From the NCBI RefSeq assembly GCF_014692675.1, contig NZ_JABFCZ010000034.1:1-48262 (forward strand): a stretch of 48,262 nt of DNA, written 5' to 3'. The notes under the pieces are model-generated. The model was not told the origin of the DNA, searched no databases, and worked only from the letters and a program-made list of their open reading frames with translations. This DNA comes from Roseibium aggregatum (GTDB taxonomy: Bacteria > Pseudomonadota > Alphaproteobacteria > Rhizobiales > Stappiaceae). A program made the translations under genes and the position numbers. Positions 16,281 through 24,700 of the stretch are shown in pieces. How positions within the stretch are numbered: the stretch's first letter is position 1; each line of letters begins with the position of its first letter.

Positions 16281-16297
16281 TTGGAGGCCTCTGCCGG
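16281..16297 (+). repeat. attR-like core repeat within tRNA-Cys
   Basis: This 17-bp repeat is identical to 14260-14276. It covers the encoded CCA, discriminator base, 3' acceptor strand and first T-arm bases of tRNA-Cys, so the tRNA gene stays intact after insertion. Confidence 0.85.
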
Positions 16298-16355
16298 AAT
16301 CGAACCGGCGTACACGGATTTGCAATCCGCTGCGTCACCACTCCGCCAAGAGGCC
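16282..16355 (-). tRNA. tRNA-Cys (anticodon GCA), with encoded CCA
   Basis: The minus strand begins GGCCTCTTGGCGGAG, has anticodon loop ATTGCAAA with GCA flanked by the pairing arms GCGG/CCGT, a T-arm with GGTTCGATTCC, acceptor strand AGAGGCC, discriminator T and CCA. It is full length and apparently functional, and it serves as the integration site of the island on its 3' side. Confidence 0.97.
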
Positions 16356-16628
16356 GTGAGACGCGCTGTATCAATCACTTGGGGCCTCGTGTCAAGCAGG
16401 CGTTCGGCGTTTATCCAAAAAGCTGAGAGGCCGGTGCGGCTGCCCGGTCTTTCGCGCAAGAGGGCTTCCTGCCAGTGTTCCGGGTTGCGGTGTATGGACT
16501 TCCGAGCCGGTTCGGGTTCATTTGTTGCATTCCTTCCCGTGCATTGATGGCACCAGACGCTTGTCAGCCCCTTCGCAGATCGCTAATGAACCTGTGGAGA
16601 GAGGCCGGCAATCAAGATGAGGGTCGAT

Positions 16629-17291
16629 ATGACTGACTTTGAACAGTCCCGCAGGCGTATGGTCGACAACCAGCTGCGTACCAACGATGTCACGGATCAT
16701 CGCATCCTGGATGCAATGGAAGACGTGCCGCGGGAACGCTTTTTGCCGGCTTCGAAGCGCGCGATCGCCTATATCGACGAAGATCTGCCGGTCGGGCCGG
16801 ACGGATCCGGCCGCTATCTGATGAAGCCGCATGTCTTTGCCAAGCTGGTCCAGCTGGCAGAGGTCAGGCCCGATGACGTGGTTCTGGTGATCGGCACCGG
16901 TTCCGGCTACAGCGCGGCCGTTCTTTCCAAGCTGGCCGCCTCCGTCGTGGCCGTCGAGGAAGACGGCGAACTTGCCAGTGCGGCCGGTGAGACCCTCGTG
17001 GAACTCGGCATAGAAAACGCCGCAGTCGTGGAAGGCGTTCTGGCGGCGGGTTATGCCTCCGAAGGGCCTTACGACGTGATCGTGGTCGACGGCGCCGTCG
17101 ATCAGTTGCCGGAGGGTTTGCTGAACCAACTCAAGACCGGTGGACGTCTGGTCGTTATCGAGGGCAGGGGCGGAGCCGCGACCGCAAGGCTCTACCGGTC
17201 CTCCGGCGATGCGATCAGCAGCCGTTTTGCATTCAATGCGTCGGCAGCCGTTCTGCCGGGCTTCGAGAAAGCTCCTGAGTTCGTATTCTGA
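16629..17291 (+). CDS. pcm: Protein-L-isoaspartate O-methyltransferase
   Basis: This enzyme methylates abnormal isoaspartyl residues with SAM so that damaged proteins can be repaired. The 220-residue product has the family's MVDNQLRTNDVTDHRILDAM N-terminus, DVPRERFLP, LMKPHVFAKLVQL, and SAM motif I VLVIGTGSGYSAAVL (about 83-97). These are followed by EDGELA and DVIVVDGAV. ATG 16629 is chosen because homologues usually start MTDFEQ and GAGGG lies just upstream; ATG 16617 would add four residues. In many alphaproteobacteria pcm precedes the tolC-type gene, as here, although a 500-bp gap now separates them. Confidence 0.93.
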   Translation: MTDFEQSRRRMVDNQLRTNDVTDHRILDAMEDVPRERFLPASKRAIAYIDEDLPVGPDGSGRYLMKPHVFAKLVQLAEVRPDDVVLVIGTGSGYSAAVLSKLAASVVAVEEDGELASAAGETLVELGIENAAVVEGVLAAGYASEGPYDVIVVDGAVDQLPEGLLNQLKTGGRLVVIEGRGGAATARLYRSSGDAISSRFAFNASAAVLPGFEKAPEFVF

Positions 17292-17489
17292 GGCTGCTTT
17301 TGCGTCCTTTGGCGAGCTGACTCCAGATCGCCGGGATCATTTCTAAGTCCTTGCGGGACGGGTCAATTGTCGTCCCGCACCTGTTGCCCATTGGCCTCAG
17401 TCGCGATTTTAATCGCCTTGCAACGGCGTTTGAACAGCCTTTGACCGGATCGCGCGGTTGCGAACCTGCACCGGGCAGTTTACCAAAAG
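17292..17489. other. Intergenic region after pcm
   Basis: Together with the element at 17490-17763 this makes a gene-free gap of about 500 bp. It contains a strong hairpin, TGCGGGACG (17352-17360) with CGTCCCGCA (17371-17379), but no T-run follows, so it is not a typical intrinsic terminator. No gene was recognised. Confidence 0.55.
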
Positions 17490-17763
17490 TACAGGCTGAG
17501 GATTCATATCCTGAGGCCGTCGGGTGCCGGATGGCAAAATCCTGGCGTCGTCTGAATTCAGAATAATGAAAATCGTTATTCCGAAGGCGGGAAGCGCCGG
17601 GGGTTTTGTGTGTTTGGTTTGCAGCAGGATGGATCGATCTGATCGGGTGGTAGCGTCTTGGACGCCGGGGGGCTGCCGTTACTTGTTCCGCTCCTGCGAA
17701 ATTGCAGACCATCGGACGATCCGCTTGCCGGGCGTAGCTCCGTATATGAATCCTCAGCCTGTA
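17490..17763. repeat. Possible MITE-like element with 20-bp inverted repeats
   Basis: The 20-bp sequence tacaggctgaggattcatat at 17490-17509 returns as a perfect inverted copy at 17744-17763, with weaker complementarity continuing inward. The 234 bp between carry no convincing gene. AAG flanks both outer edges, possibly a 3-bp target duplication. Size and structure fit a small non-autonomous element, but a long-range regulatory stem upstream of the tolC-type gene is also possible. Confidence 0.5.
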
Positions 17764-17794
17764 AAGGGTGTCGTATCCGCGCAGGGAGCAACAG

Positions 17795-19168
17795 GTGGTA
17801 TTGCGTTCAATCAAGAGGTCCGCAGCGTTTGGTCTCGTCGTGGCGTTGGTTTCGGGGACGGCGATTTCAGGCGCCATGGCCGAGACGATCGAAGAAGCTC
17901 TGGCATTCGCCTATTCCAACAACCCGACCTTGAATGCCGCACGTGCTCAACTGCGCGGCGTTGATGAAAATGTGCCCCAGGCACTCTCCGGCTGGCGGCC
18001 GACGGCAACCCTGTCCGGTACGGGCGGATGGACCCGCTCCAGCGCGGTCGGCACCGAAACCTACCGCAACAATGCCAGCATTTCCCTTTCGGTAAGCCAG
18101 GCCCTGTTTCGCGGCTTCCGGACCGTCAATTCCACGCGTCAGGCGGAATCGATCGTCAGGGCCCAGCGTGAAAGCCTGAGCTCGACGGAGCAGGATGTTC
18201 TGCTGTCTGCCGCACAGGCCTATGTGGACGTGATCCGCGACACGGCGCTCGTTTCCCTGCAGCGCAGCGACCTGCAGTTCCTGACCGAGCAGGTGCGGGC
18301 CGCAAAGGACCGGTTCGACGTGGGCGAGGGCACCCGGACCGACGTTTCGCAGGCCGTCGCACGCCAGGCGGAAGCCCAGGCGAACCTGAACACGGCAATG
18401 GCGAATTTGAACACCAGCCGGGCGGTCTACCGTCAGGTTGTCGGGATGGAGGCCAGGAATCTCTCGGCCAACACAACGATCAACGCGCTCGTCCCCGGGA
18501 CCGTCGAGGCCGCGCTGCAGGCCAGCGAGATAGCCCAGCCCCTGATCCGGCAGTCGCAGCATCTGGTCGACGCGGCGATTTTCAACACCAAGGCCATAGA
18601 GGGCGAGCTTCTGCCGACGGTCTCCCTGAACGGCAGTGTCGCCAGAAACTGGCGGCCGTCCACTTCGGTGTCCCAGTCCAATTCGGCCACGATCTATGGA
18701 TCCGTGAGCATCCCGCTTTATCAGGGCGGTTCCGTCTCCTCCCGGGTTCGTCAGGCGAAGGAAGAACTCGGCCAGGCCCGTTTGCAGCTGGACGTCGTGC
18801 GCGATCAGGTGCGGGCCAACGTCATTTCCGCCTGGGGCAACTATCAGGCCGCAAGCGCATCGATCAAGGCTGCACAGGCCGCGGTCGAAGCCCAGAAACT
18901 GGCGCTGGAAGGCGTGATCGAGGAACAGCGCGTTGGTCAGCGGACCACCCTGGACGTTCTGGATGCCCAGCGGGAACTGGTGAACCAGCGTGTGGGACTG
19001 GTCACCGCGCAACGCAACCGGATCGTTGGCGGTTATCAGCTGGTTTCGGCTATCGGCAAGCTGGATGCGGCTACGCTCGGGCTCAACGTCGCCCAGTACC
19101 GGCCGAAAGAACATTACAAGGCTGTTCGCGACAAATGGTTCGGTCTGCGGACGCCGGATGGCAGATAA
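17795..19168 (+). CDS. tolC: TolC-family outer membrane efflux protein
   Basis: The protein is about 457 residues. An N-terminal signal peptide (SAAFGLVVALVSGTAISGAMA, cleavage before ETIEEALAFAY) precedes two repeats of the outer-membrane-factor fold. The first has NNPTLNAARAQL and the second FNTKAIEGELLPTVSLNG, each with long helical stretches such as VRAAKDRFDVGEGTRTDVSQA and EEQRVGQRTTLDVLDAQREL. TolC trimers form the outer-membrane tunnel for type I secretion and drug efflux. GTG 17795 is preferred because AGGGAG sits six bases upstream; the frame is open back to GTG 17768. No inner-membrane partner genes are adjacent, as is usual for a general-purpose TolC. Confidence 0.93.
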   Translation: MVLRSIKRSAAFGLVVALVSGTAISGAMAETIEEALAFAYSNNPTLNAARAQLRGVDENVPQALSGWRPTATLSGTGGWTRSSAVGTETYRNNASISLSVSQALFRGFRTVNSTRQAESIVRAQRESLSSTEQDVLLSAAQAYVDVIRDTALVSLQRSDLQFLTEQVRAAKDRFDVGEGTRTDVSQAVARQAEAQANLNTAMANLNTSRAVYRQVVGMEARNLSANTTINALVPGTVEAALQASEIAQPLIRQSQHLVDAAIFNTKAIEGELLPTVSLNGSVARNWRPSTSVSQSNSATIYGSVSIPLYQGGSVSSRVRQAKEELGQARLQLDVVRDQVRANVISAWGNYQAASASIKAAQAAVEAQKLALEGVIEEQRVGQRTTLDVLDAQRELVNQRVGLVTAQRNRIVGGYQLVSAIGKLDAATLGLNVAQYRPKEHYKAVRDKWFGLRTPDGR

Positions 19169-19172
19169 GCCG

Positions 19173-19214
19173 AAACAGGCCGGTCCGGGCTCTGCCGGGG
19201 CGGCCGGTTTTGTT
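19173..19214 (+). terminator. Terminator after the tolC-type gene
   Basis: AAACAGGCCGGTCCGG (19173-19188) pairs imperfectly with CCGGGGCGGCCGGTTT (from 19195), ending in TTTTGTT. It lies directly after the stop codon. Confidence 0.65.
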
Positions 19215-19441
19215 CATTCCTTGCAAGCATTTCCTAACCAAGGCTGACGGAAAGGCTCCAATCGGGGCCGGCTGCGTGTCAGAATTGCACAAGGTATGAA
19301 CCAAAAAAGGGGATAAGGCGGTCAGTTTACGGACTGTTCCTTTTCGCTGAGCTATTTAGCCTTCTATAATTTCGGTTAATGAATCGTTCAGAAATGCTCT
19401 GGGCGATTCGGATAGTTGCCGATTTGTATCTGGGGGAATTC

Positions 19442-20194
19442 ATGGCAAAGGCGAGTCAGGCCGCAGAGCCGTCGATGGAGGAAATCCTCGCATCGATCCG
19501 CCGCATCATCTCGGATGAAGAAGAGCCCGGCAACGATTCCAACGACGCGCCGCAGGCATCGAACCTGGAAGACAACCCCGTAGAAATCGAGGCGGCTGAC
19601 GATATGGGCGACGGGTCTGAAATGTCCCAGGACGACCTGGACAAGCTATTCGACATGGACGATGGCGGGGATGATACGACGGATATCACCGCCGATGACG
19701 AAGTGGATGACATGGCGGCAGCCATGGCCGAGGCGGAATCCGAAGCGGAAGAAGATGACGTTCTCGAACTGACCGAAGAACTGGCAGTCGATGAGAGCGA
19801 GACCGCCGTTGTCGATGACATCGGAGACGCGCTCGTCGACAATGATATTGCCTTTGTCGAGCAAACCGGCGCCGACGACGAGCCGGATCTGGAGGATATT
19901 GCCGCCGCGCTGCAATCTTCGGAACCCGGAATGAAAACGGCTGCGGTCCCGGACTACGATCTGCCGGGAGTGGAAAAGGACGGTCCGCTGACATCGGACC
20001 AGACCGGTGAGGCGGTTCATGCCGCATTCGACAACCTGTCCCACATGTTCGTCGGCGGAAATGCCCAGACGGTCGAGGAACTGGTGCGCGACATGCTGCG
20101 CCCGATGCTGAAGGCCTGGCTCGACCAGAACCTGCCCGGAATGGTGCAGGAAATGGTGCAGAAGGAGATCCAGCGGGTGACCAGGCGGCGCTGA
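19442..20194 (+). CDS. popZ: PopZ-type cell pole organiser (DUF2497)
   Basis: PopZ assembles a polar matrix that anchors chromosome origins (through ParB) and recruits cell-cycle kinases in alphaproteobacteria. The 250-residue product has the conserved N-terminal helix SMEEILASIRRIISDEE (11-27), a long highly acidic Asp/Glu-rich disordered middle (about 30-185), and the C-terminal oligomerisation region with GNAQTVEELVRDMLRPMLK and WLDQNLPGMVQEMVQ. ATG 19442 has GGGGGAA upstream and matches the family start. The usual alphaproteobacterial neighbours tolC (before) and valS (after) are present. Confidence 0.92.
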   Translation: MAKASQAAEPSMEEILASIRRIISDEEEPGNDSNDAPQASNLEDNPVEIEAADDMGDGSEMSQDDLDKLFDMDDGGDDTTDITADDEVDDMAAAMAEAESEAEEDDVLELTEELAVDESETAVVDDIGDALVDNDIAFVEQTGADDEPDLEDIAAALQSSEPGMKTAAVPDYDLPGVEKDGPLTSDQTGEAVHAAFDNLSHMFVGGNAQTVEELVRDMLRPMLKAWLDQNLPGMVQEMVQKEIQRVTRRR

Positions 20195-20213
20195 CCTCCC
20201 GTTCCTCAGATGC

Positions 20214-20243
20214 AAACGCCGCCTTTTCGGGCGGCGTTTTTTA
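20214..20243 (+). terminator. Intrinsic terminator after popZ
   Basis: CGCCGCC (20217-20223) pairs with GGCGGCG (20230-20236), extended by AAA/TTT, and is followed by TTTTTTATT. Confidence 0.9.
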
Positions 20244-20369
20244 TTGGATTTACGCTTCTCGCGCTAATTCGGCCGTTTGGCTGATTTGGCCTGTTGACTT
20301 GCCCGGTCTGTTCCGATTTACACGAGCCGTTCCAAGAAAAGTCCCGAATAATCCATATGAGTACCCCAT

Positions 20370-23225
20370 ATGCTTGACAAGACCTATGACGCGGCGGGCG
20401 TTGAGCCGCGGATTTACGAAACCTGGGAAAAGGCCGGCGCGTTCAAGGCCGGTGCGGGAGCCAAGGATGGAGCCCCGTCCTACACGATCGTAATTCCGCC
20501 GCCGAACGTAACCGGCTCGTTGCATATGGGCCATGCGCTGAACAACACGCTCCAGGACATTCTGGTCCGGTTCGAGCGCATGCGCGGCAAGGACGTTCTC
20601 TGGCAGCCGGGCATGGACCATGCCGGCATCGCGACCCAGATGGTGGTCGAACGCCAGCTCGCGGAACGTCAGGAACCGGGGCGCCGCGAAATGGGCCGCG
20701 AGGCTTTCGTCGAGCGGGTCTGGTCCTGGAAGGAAGAATCCGGCGGCATGATCTTCAACCAGTTGAAGCGCCTCGGTGCGTCCTGTGACTGGAGCCGGGA
20801 ACGGTTCACCATGGACGAGGGCCTGTCGGAGGCGGTTCTGAAGGTCTTTGTCGAACTCTACCGCGAAGGGCTGATCTACCGCGGCAAGCGGCTGGTCAAC
20901 TGGGACCCGAAATTCGAAACCGCGATTTCCGATCTCGAGGTGGAGAACAAGGAAGTCGACGGCCACATGTGGCACTTCAAGTATCCGCTGGCCGACGGTG
21001 AAACCTACGAATATGTCGAGAAGGACGAAGACGGAAACGTGACCCTGCGCGAAACGCGCGACTACATTTCCATCGCCACGACCCGTCCGGAAACGATGCT
21101 CGGCGACGGCGCCGTTGCCGTTCATCCGTCTGACGAACGCTACAAGCCGATCGTCGGCAAGCTGTGCGAAATCCCGGTCGGGCCGAAGGAGCACCGCCGC
21201 CGGATCCCGATCATCGTGGACGAGTACCCGGATCCGGATTTCGGCTCCGGTGCGGTGAAGATTACCGGCGCCCACGATTTCAACGACTATCAGGTCGCAC
21301 GCCGCAACAACATTCCCCTCTACCGCCTGATGGACACGACGGCGTCCATGCGCGACGACGGCCCGGCCTATGCCGACTGCGCCGGCCAGGCCAGGGCCAT
21401 CGTCGAAAGCGGGACATTGCCGGATCCGGCCGAGGTCGATGCCATCAACCTGGTGCCGGACGAATACCGCGGTCTCGACCGCTACGTGGCGCGTGAACGG
21501 ATTGTCGCGGCGATCAACGCCGACGGCCTGGCGGTGACCGTCAAGGACGAAGACGGCAACGAAGTGCCGTTCGTCGAGAACAAGAAGATCATGCAGCCCT
21601 TCGGCGACCGTAGCCACGTCGTCATCGAGCCGATGCTGACCGACCAGTGGTTCGCGGACGCCAAGACGCTGGCCAAGCCGGCGATCGCCAGCGTGCGCGA
21701 GGACCGCACCCGGTTCGTGCCCAAGAACTGGGAGAAGACTTACTTCGACTGGATGGAGAACATCGAGCCCTGGTGTATTTCGCGCCAGCTCTGGTGGGGC
21801 CATCAGATCCCGGCCTGGTACGGACCGGACGGGGAGGTGTTCGTCGCCCATGACGAGACGGAGGCTGCGGCACTGGCGGAGGCGCATTACGGAAAATCCG
21901 TGGAGCTGACCCGGGACGAAGACGTTCTCGATACCTGGTTCTCTTCCGCGCTCTGGCCGTTTTCCACTCTCGGCTGGCCGGACAAGACACCGGAACTGGA
22001 CAAGTACTTCCCGACGTCGGTCCTGATTACCGGTTTCGACATCATCTTTTTCTGGGTTGCCCGGATGATGATGTTCTCGCTGCATTTCATGAAGGAAGAG
22101 CCCTTCAAGGACGTCTACATCCATGCCCTCGTCCGCGACGAGAAAGGGCAGAAGATGTCGAAGTCCAAGGGCAACGTCATCGACCCGCTGGCGCTGATCG
22201 AGGAATTCGGTGCCGATGCCCTGCGTTTCACGCTGGCGGCCATGGCGGCCCAGGGGCGCGACATCAAGCTGGCGACCAGCCGTGTTGCCGGTTACCGCAA
22301 TTTCGCGACCAAGCTCTGGAACGCTGCGCGCTTCGCAGAAATGAACGGCTGCGCCCGTGTCGAAGGCTTCGATCCGGCGTCGGCAAAGCTCACGCTCAAC
22401 CGCTGGATTGCAACCGAGGTCGGCCGCTGCATCTCCGAAGTGACCGATGCTCTGGTGGGCTATCGCTTCAACGAGGCGGCAGGCACCGTCTACCGTTTCG
22501 TCTGGAACACCTATTGCGACTGGTTCCTGGAACTCGCCAAGCCTGTCTTCAATGGCGAGGACGAAGCGGCCAAGGCGGAAACGCGGGCGACCGCCGCCTG
22601 GGCGCTGGACGAGATCCTGAAGGTCCTGCATCCGTTCATGCCGTTCCTGACGGAGGAACTGTGGGAACGTCTCGGCGAGACGGGCGTGAAAGCCGACGGC
22701 CTGCTGATGCAGGCAAGCTGGCCGACGGCTGCCCTGGAAGACGAGGCAGCCGCCGGTGAAATCAACTGGCTGGTCGGGCTGATCTCGGAAATCCGGTCCG
22801 TGCGCGCGGAAATGAACGTTCCGGCTGGCGCGAAGGTGCCTGTGGTGATCGTCGGTGCCGGCGAGGAAACCAAGGCCCGGATCACGGCCCATGAAGCCGC
22901 GATCCTGCGCCTTGCGCGGGCTGAAAGCATCGAACTTGCCGATACGGCGCCTGCAGGTGCCGCGCAGATCATCGTCGGCGAAGCCACCGTCTGCCTGCCG
23001 CTTGCCGGCATCATCGATCTGGACGCAGAGCGCGGCCGCCTCGGCAAGGAAGCCGACAAGCTCGGCGGCGAGATTTCCCGGATCGAGAAGAAGCTCTCCA
23101 ATCCGAAATTCGTCGAAAAGGCGCCGGAAGAGGTCGTCGAAGGCGAACGGGAAAAAATGGCGGAATTCGCGGAACGGCTGGAAAAGGTTCAGGTCGCCCT
23201 GAAGCGACTCGCCGAAATCGGCTGA
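20370..23225 (+). CDS. valS: Valyl-tRNA synthetase
   Basis: This class I synthetase charges tRNA-Val and edits mischarged threonine. The 951-residue product contains PPPNVTGSLHMGHALNN with the HIGH-type motif HMGH at 52-55, and the CP1 editing domain (ATTRPETMLGDGAVAVHP). It also has WCISRQLWWGHQIP, KMSKS at 595-599 followed by KGNVIDP, an anticodon-binding domain, and a C-terminal coiled coil (about 890-951) typical of ValRS. Another ATG at 20357 is out of frame, so the start at 20370 (MLDKTYDAAG) is clear. Intact and of normal length. Confidence 0.98.
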   Translation: MLDKTYDAAGVEPRIYETWEKAGAFKAGAGAKDGAPSYTIVIPPPNVTGSLHMGHALNNTLQDILVRFERMRGKDVLWQPGMDHAGIATQMVVERQLAERQEPGRREMGREAFVERVWSWKEESGGMIFNQLKRLGASCDWSRERFTMDEGLSEAVLKVFVELYREGLIYRGKRLVNWDPKFETAISDLEVENKEVDGHMWHFKYPLADGETYEYVEKDEDGNVTLRETRDYISIATTRPETMLGDGAVAVHPSDERYKPIVGKLCEIPVGPKEHRRRIPIIVDEYPDPDFGSGAVKITGAHDFNDYQVARRNNIPLYRLMDTTASMRDDGPAYADCAGQARAIVESGTLPDPAEVDAINLVPDEYRGLDRYVARERIVAAINADGLAVTVKDEDGNEVPFVENKKIMQPFGDRSHVVIEPMLTDQWFADAKTLAKPAIASVREDRTRFVPKNWEKTYFDWMENIEPWCISRQLWWGHQIPAWYGPDGEVFVAHDETEAAALAEAHYGKSVELTRDEDVLDTWFSSALWPFSTLGWPDKTPELDKYFPTSVLITGFDIIFFWVARMMMFSLHFMKEEPFKDVYIHALVRDEKGQKMSKSKGNVIDPLALIEEFGADALRFTLAAMAAQGRDIKLATSRVAGYRNFATKLWNAARFAEMNGCARVEGFDPASAKLTLNRWIATEVGRCISEVTDALVGYRFNEAAGTVYRFVWNTYCDWFLELAKPVFNGEDEAAKAETRATAAWALDEILKVLHPFMPFLTEELWERLGETGVKADGLLMQASWPTAALEDEAAAGEINWLVGLISEIRSVRAEMNVPAGAKVPVVIVGAGEETKARITAHEAAILRLARAESIELADTAPAGAAQIIVGEATVCLPLAGIIDLDAERGRLGKEADKLGGEISRIEKKLSNPKFVEKAPEEVVEGEREKMAEFAERLEKVQVALKRLAEIG

Positions 23226-23254
23226 TCAAGGCGGCCCTCCGTGATTAGTTTTGG

Positions 23255-23290
23255 AAGGCCCGGTGAGGACGCTTGTCTTTTCCGGGCCTT
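23255..23290 (+). terminator. Hairpin after valS, probable terminator
   Basis: AAGGCCCGG (23255-23263) and CCGGGCCTT (23282-23290) form a perfect 9-bp stem with an 18-nt loop. The following T-run is weak (ATTCC), so termination is likely but not certain. Confidence 0.55.
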
Positions 23291-23389
23291 ATTCCGATGT
23301 TAGGTCGCTGCACAATTGAACGAATCCCATGAGAATCGGACGGCGAAATGAACCGGCAGTGTGGACCCAGGCGGCAATCAGGGACGATC

Positions 23390-23920
23390 ATGAACAAGCT
23401 CTCGGGATATCTGGCACTTGCGGGGCTGTCGCTGGTCATGGCCGGTTCGGTCGGGGCCCAGGCCCAAGACGCGGAGAAGATCTCCAATCCGGTTGCCGTG
23501 TTTTCCGGTCTCGACAAGATCACCGGCCGGATCATTTCCTTCGATGTCTATATCGGCGAGACGGTTCAGTTCGGCGCGCTTCAGGTGACCCCGAGGGTCT
23601 GTCACACCCGCCCGGCGACCGAGAGCCCGCTGACGACGGCCTTCGTTCAGGTCGACGAAATCACGCTGAACAATGAAGTCCGCCGGATCTTTTCCGGCTG
23701 GATGTTTGCCGACAGCCCCGGTCTCAATGCCGTGGAACACCCGGTCTACGATGTCTGGCTGACGGGCTGCAAGCTTGCTTCAACCGTGCCGCCGCCGGCC
23801 GATTATTCCGGCCCGCCGATCCAGAAGGGTGCGGAAAAGGGACAGGATCCGCTTGCCGGACCGGACGACGGGGTCGATGCCGGGCCCGGCGTGCCGCGGA
23901 AAAAGCCGTTCCAGGAATAA
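23390..23920 (+). CDS. DUF2155 exported protein
   Basis: A 176-residue protein with a signal peptide (MNKLSGYLALAGLSLVMAGSVGAQA, cleavage near residue 25), so it acts in the periplasm. The core contains NPVAVFSGLDKITGRIISFD, QFGALQVTPRVCHTRPATE, and FSGWMFADSPGLNAVEHPVYDVWLTGC. The two cysteines (in RVCH and TGCK) could form a disulfide. This is the DUF2155 family, found in alphaproteobacteria and often near accBC and aat, as here. Its role is unknown. ATG 23390 has AGGGA upstream; an in-frame ATG at 23348 would put a polar stretch before the signal peptide. It converges with aat 63 bp away. Confidence 0.88.
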   Translation: MNKLSGYLALAGLSLVMAGSVGAQAQDAEKISNPVAVFSGLDKITGRIISFDVYIGETVQFGALQVTPRVCHTRPATESPLTTAFVQVDEITLNNEVRRIFSGWMFADSPGLNAVEHPVYDVWLTGCKLASTVPPPADYSGPPIQKGAEKGQDPLAGPDDGVDAGPGVPRKKPFQE

Positions 23921-23983
23921 TTGGCATCTGATCGGTTCGCTGGAAATGTGCGGCTGGCGGCGGAGACGTTCAGCCGTCCGGCG

Positions 23984-24664
23984 TCACTCGCTGTGCCATT
24001 TCTCCAGCACATCCAGCACGTCCGCGCCGGTCGCATTGGTCGGAAAGGCCAGGAAATCGCCCTCCAGCTGCAAGGCTTCGTTCAGGAGGCGGTTATATTC
24101 CGCCTGCGGGACCTCGATCGCGCCGAACTTGCTCAGGTGATCGGTCACGAACTGGGTGTCGAGCAGGCTGTAGCCGCCAACAACCATCCGCGCGACCAGA
24201 TGGGCCAGGCACACCTTGGAGGCATCGGTTGACCGGGTGAACATGCTTTCGCCGAAGAAGGCGCCGTTGAGCGCGACGCCGTACAGGCCGCCGACCAGGT
24301 CTCCCTCTTGCCAGGCTTCCACCGTGTGGCAATAGCCCATGTCGAAGAGCTCGCCGTAAAGGCGGCGGATTTCCCGGTTGATCCAGGTTTTCCTGCGGCC
24401 CGGCATCGGGGCCGCGCAGGCGTCGATCACGGCCTGGAAATCGGTGCTGATGCGGATTTCGAAAACGTCGGAGCGGATCGTGCGCCTGAGCCTGCGCGGC
24501 AGGTGAAAGCTGTCGAGCGGCAGGACGCCACGGCGTTCCGGTTCCAGCCAGAACAGGCCGGAATCTTCCGCCGATTCGGCCATGGGAAACAGGCCGCAGG
24601 CATAGGCTTTCAGCAGAACCTGCGGCGTGATTTCCATAACGATATCGTCGCTGTGACCCGCCAT
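23984..24664 (-). CDS. aat: Leucyl/phenylalanyl-tRNA-protein transferase
   Basis: Aat transfers Leu or Phe from tRNA to the N-terminus of proteins starting with Arg or Lys, marking them for ClpAP degradation (N-degron pathway). The 226-residue product shows AYACGLFPMAES, FWLEPERRGVLPL, the TWINREIRRLYGELFDMGY block, SVEAW-type EAWQEGDLVGGLYGVALNG, FFGESMF, and LLDTQFVTDHLSKFGA. All are standard family motifs. It starts 36 bp after accC and is probably the last gene of a minus-strand unit with accB and accC. Confidence 0.96.
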   Translation of the reverse strand: MAGHSDDIVMEITPQVLLKAYACGLFPMAESAEDSGLFWLEPERRGVLPLDSFHLPRRLRRTIRSDVFEIRISTDFQAVIDACAAPMPGRRKTWINREIRRLYGELFDMGYCHTVEAWQEGDLVGGLYGVALNGAFFGESMFTRSTDASKVCLAHLVARMVVGGYSLLDTQFVTDHLSKFGAIEVPQAEYNRLLNEALQLEGDFLAFPTNATGADVLDVLEKWHSE

Positions 24665-24700
24665 TCAGGGCACTTCCTTCAAGGACAAAGTCCAGGTGGG

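Larger units (their letters stand above)
14260..16297. mobile_element. Small AT-rich genomic island inserted at the tRNA-Cys 3' end
   Basis: The island is bounded by a 17-bp direct repeat, ttggaggcctctgccgg, at 14260-14276 and 16281-16297. The right copy is the 3' end of tRNA-Cys (CCA, discriminator, acceptor strand, start of T-arm). The interior is visibly richer in A/T (runs such as AAAAAAATTGG and TTTTTTGAAGG) than both flanks. It holds only two overlapping genes and one terminator. Shorter direct repeats lie just inside both ends. There is no integrase, transposase or other mobility gene, so the element is either a deletion remnant or a satellite moved by an integrase elsewhere. Repeats and composition are seen directly; the mobility interpretation is inference. 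Confidence 0.85.

Noticed and set aside
17352..17379. Strong hairpin after pcm considered as an intrinsic terminator
   Set aside because: No T-run follows the stem, so termination cannot be supported; it is only mentioned as a hairpin.
20250..22892. 880-codon open frame on the minus strand opposite valS
   Set aside because: It is a shadow of the GC-rich valS gene: its sequence has no domain character, while the plus strand encodes a complete, motif-bearing ValRS.
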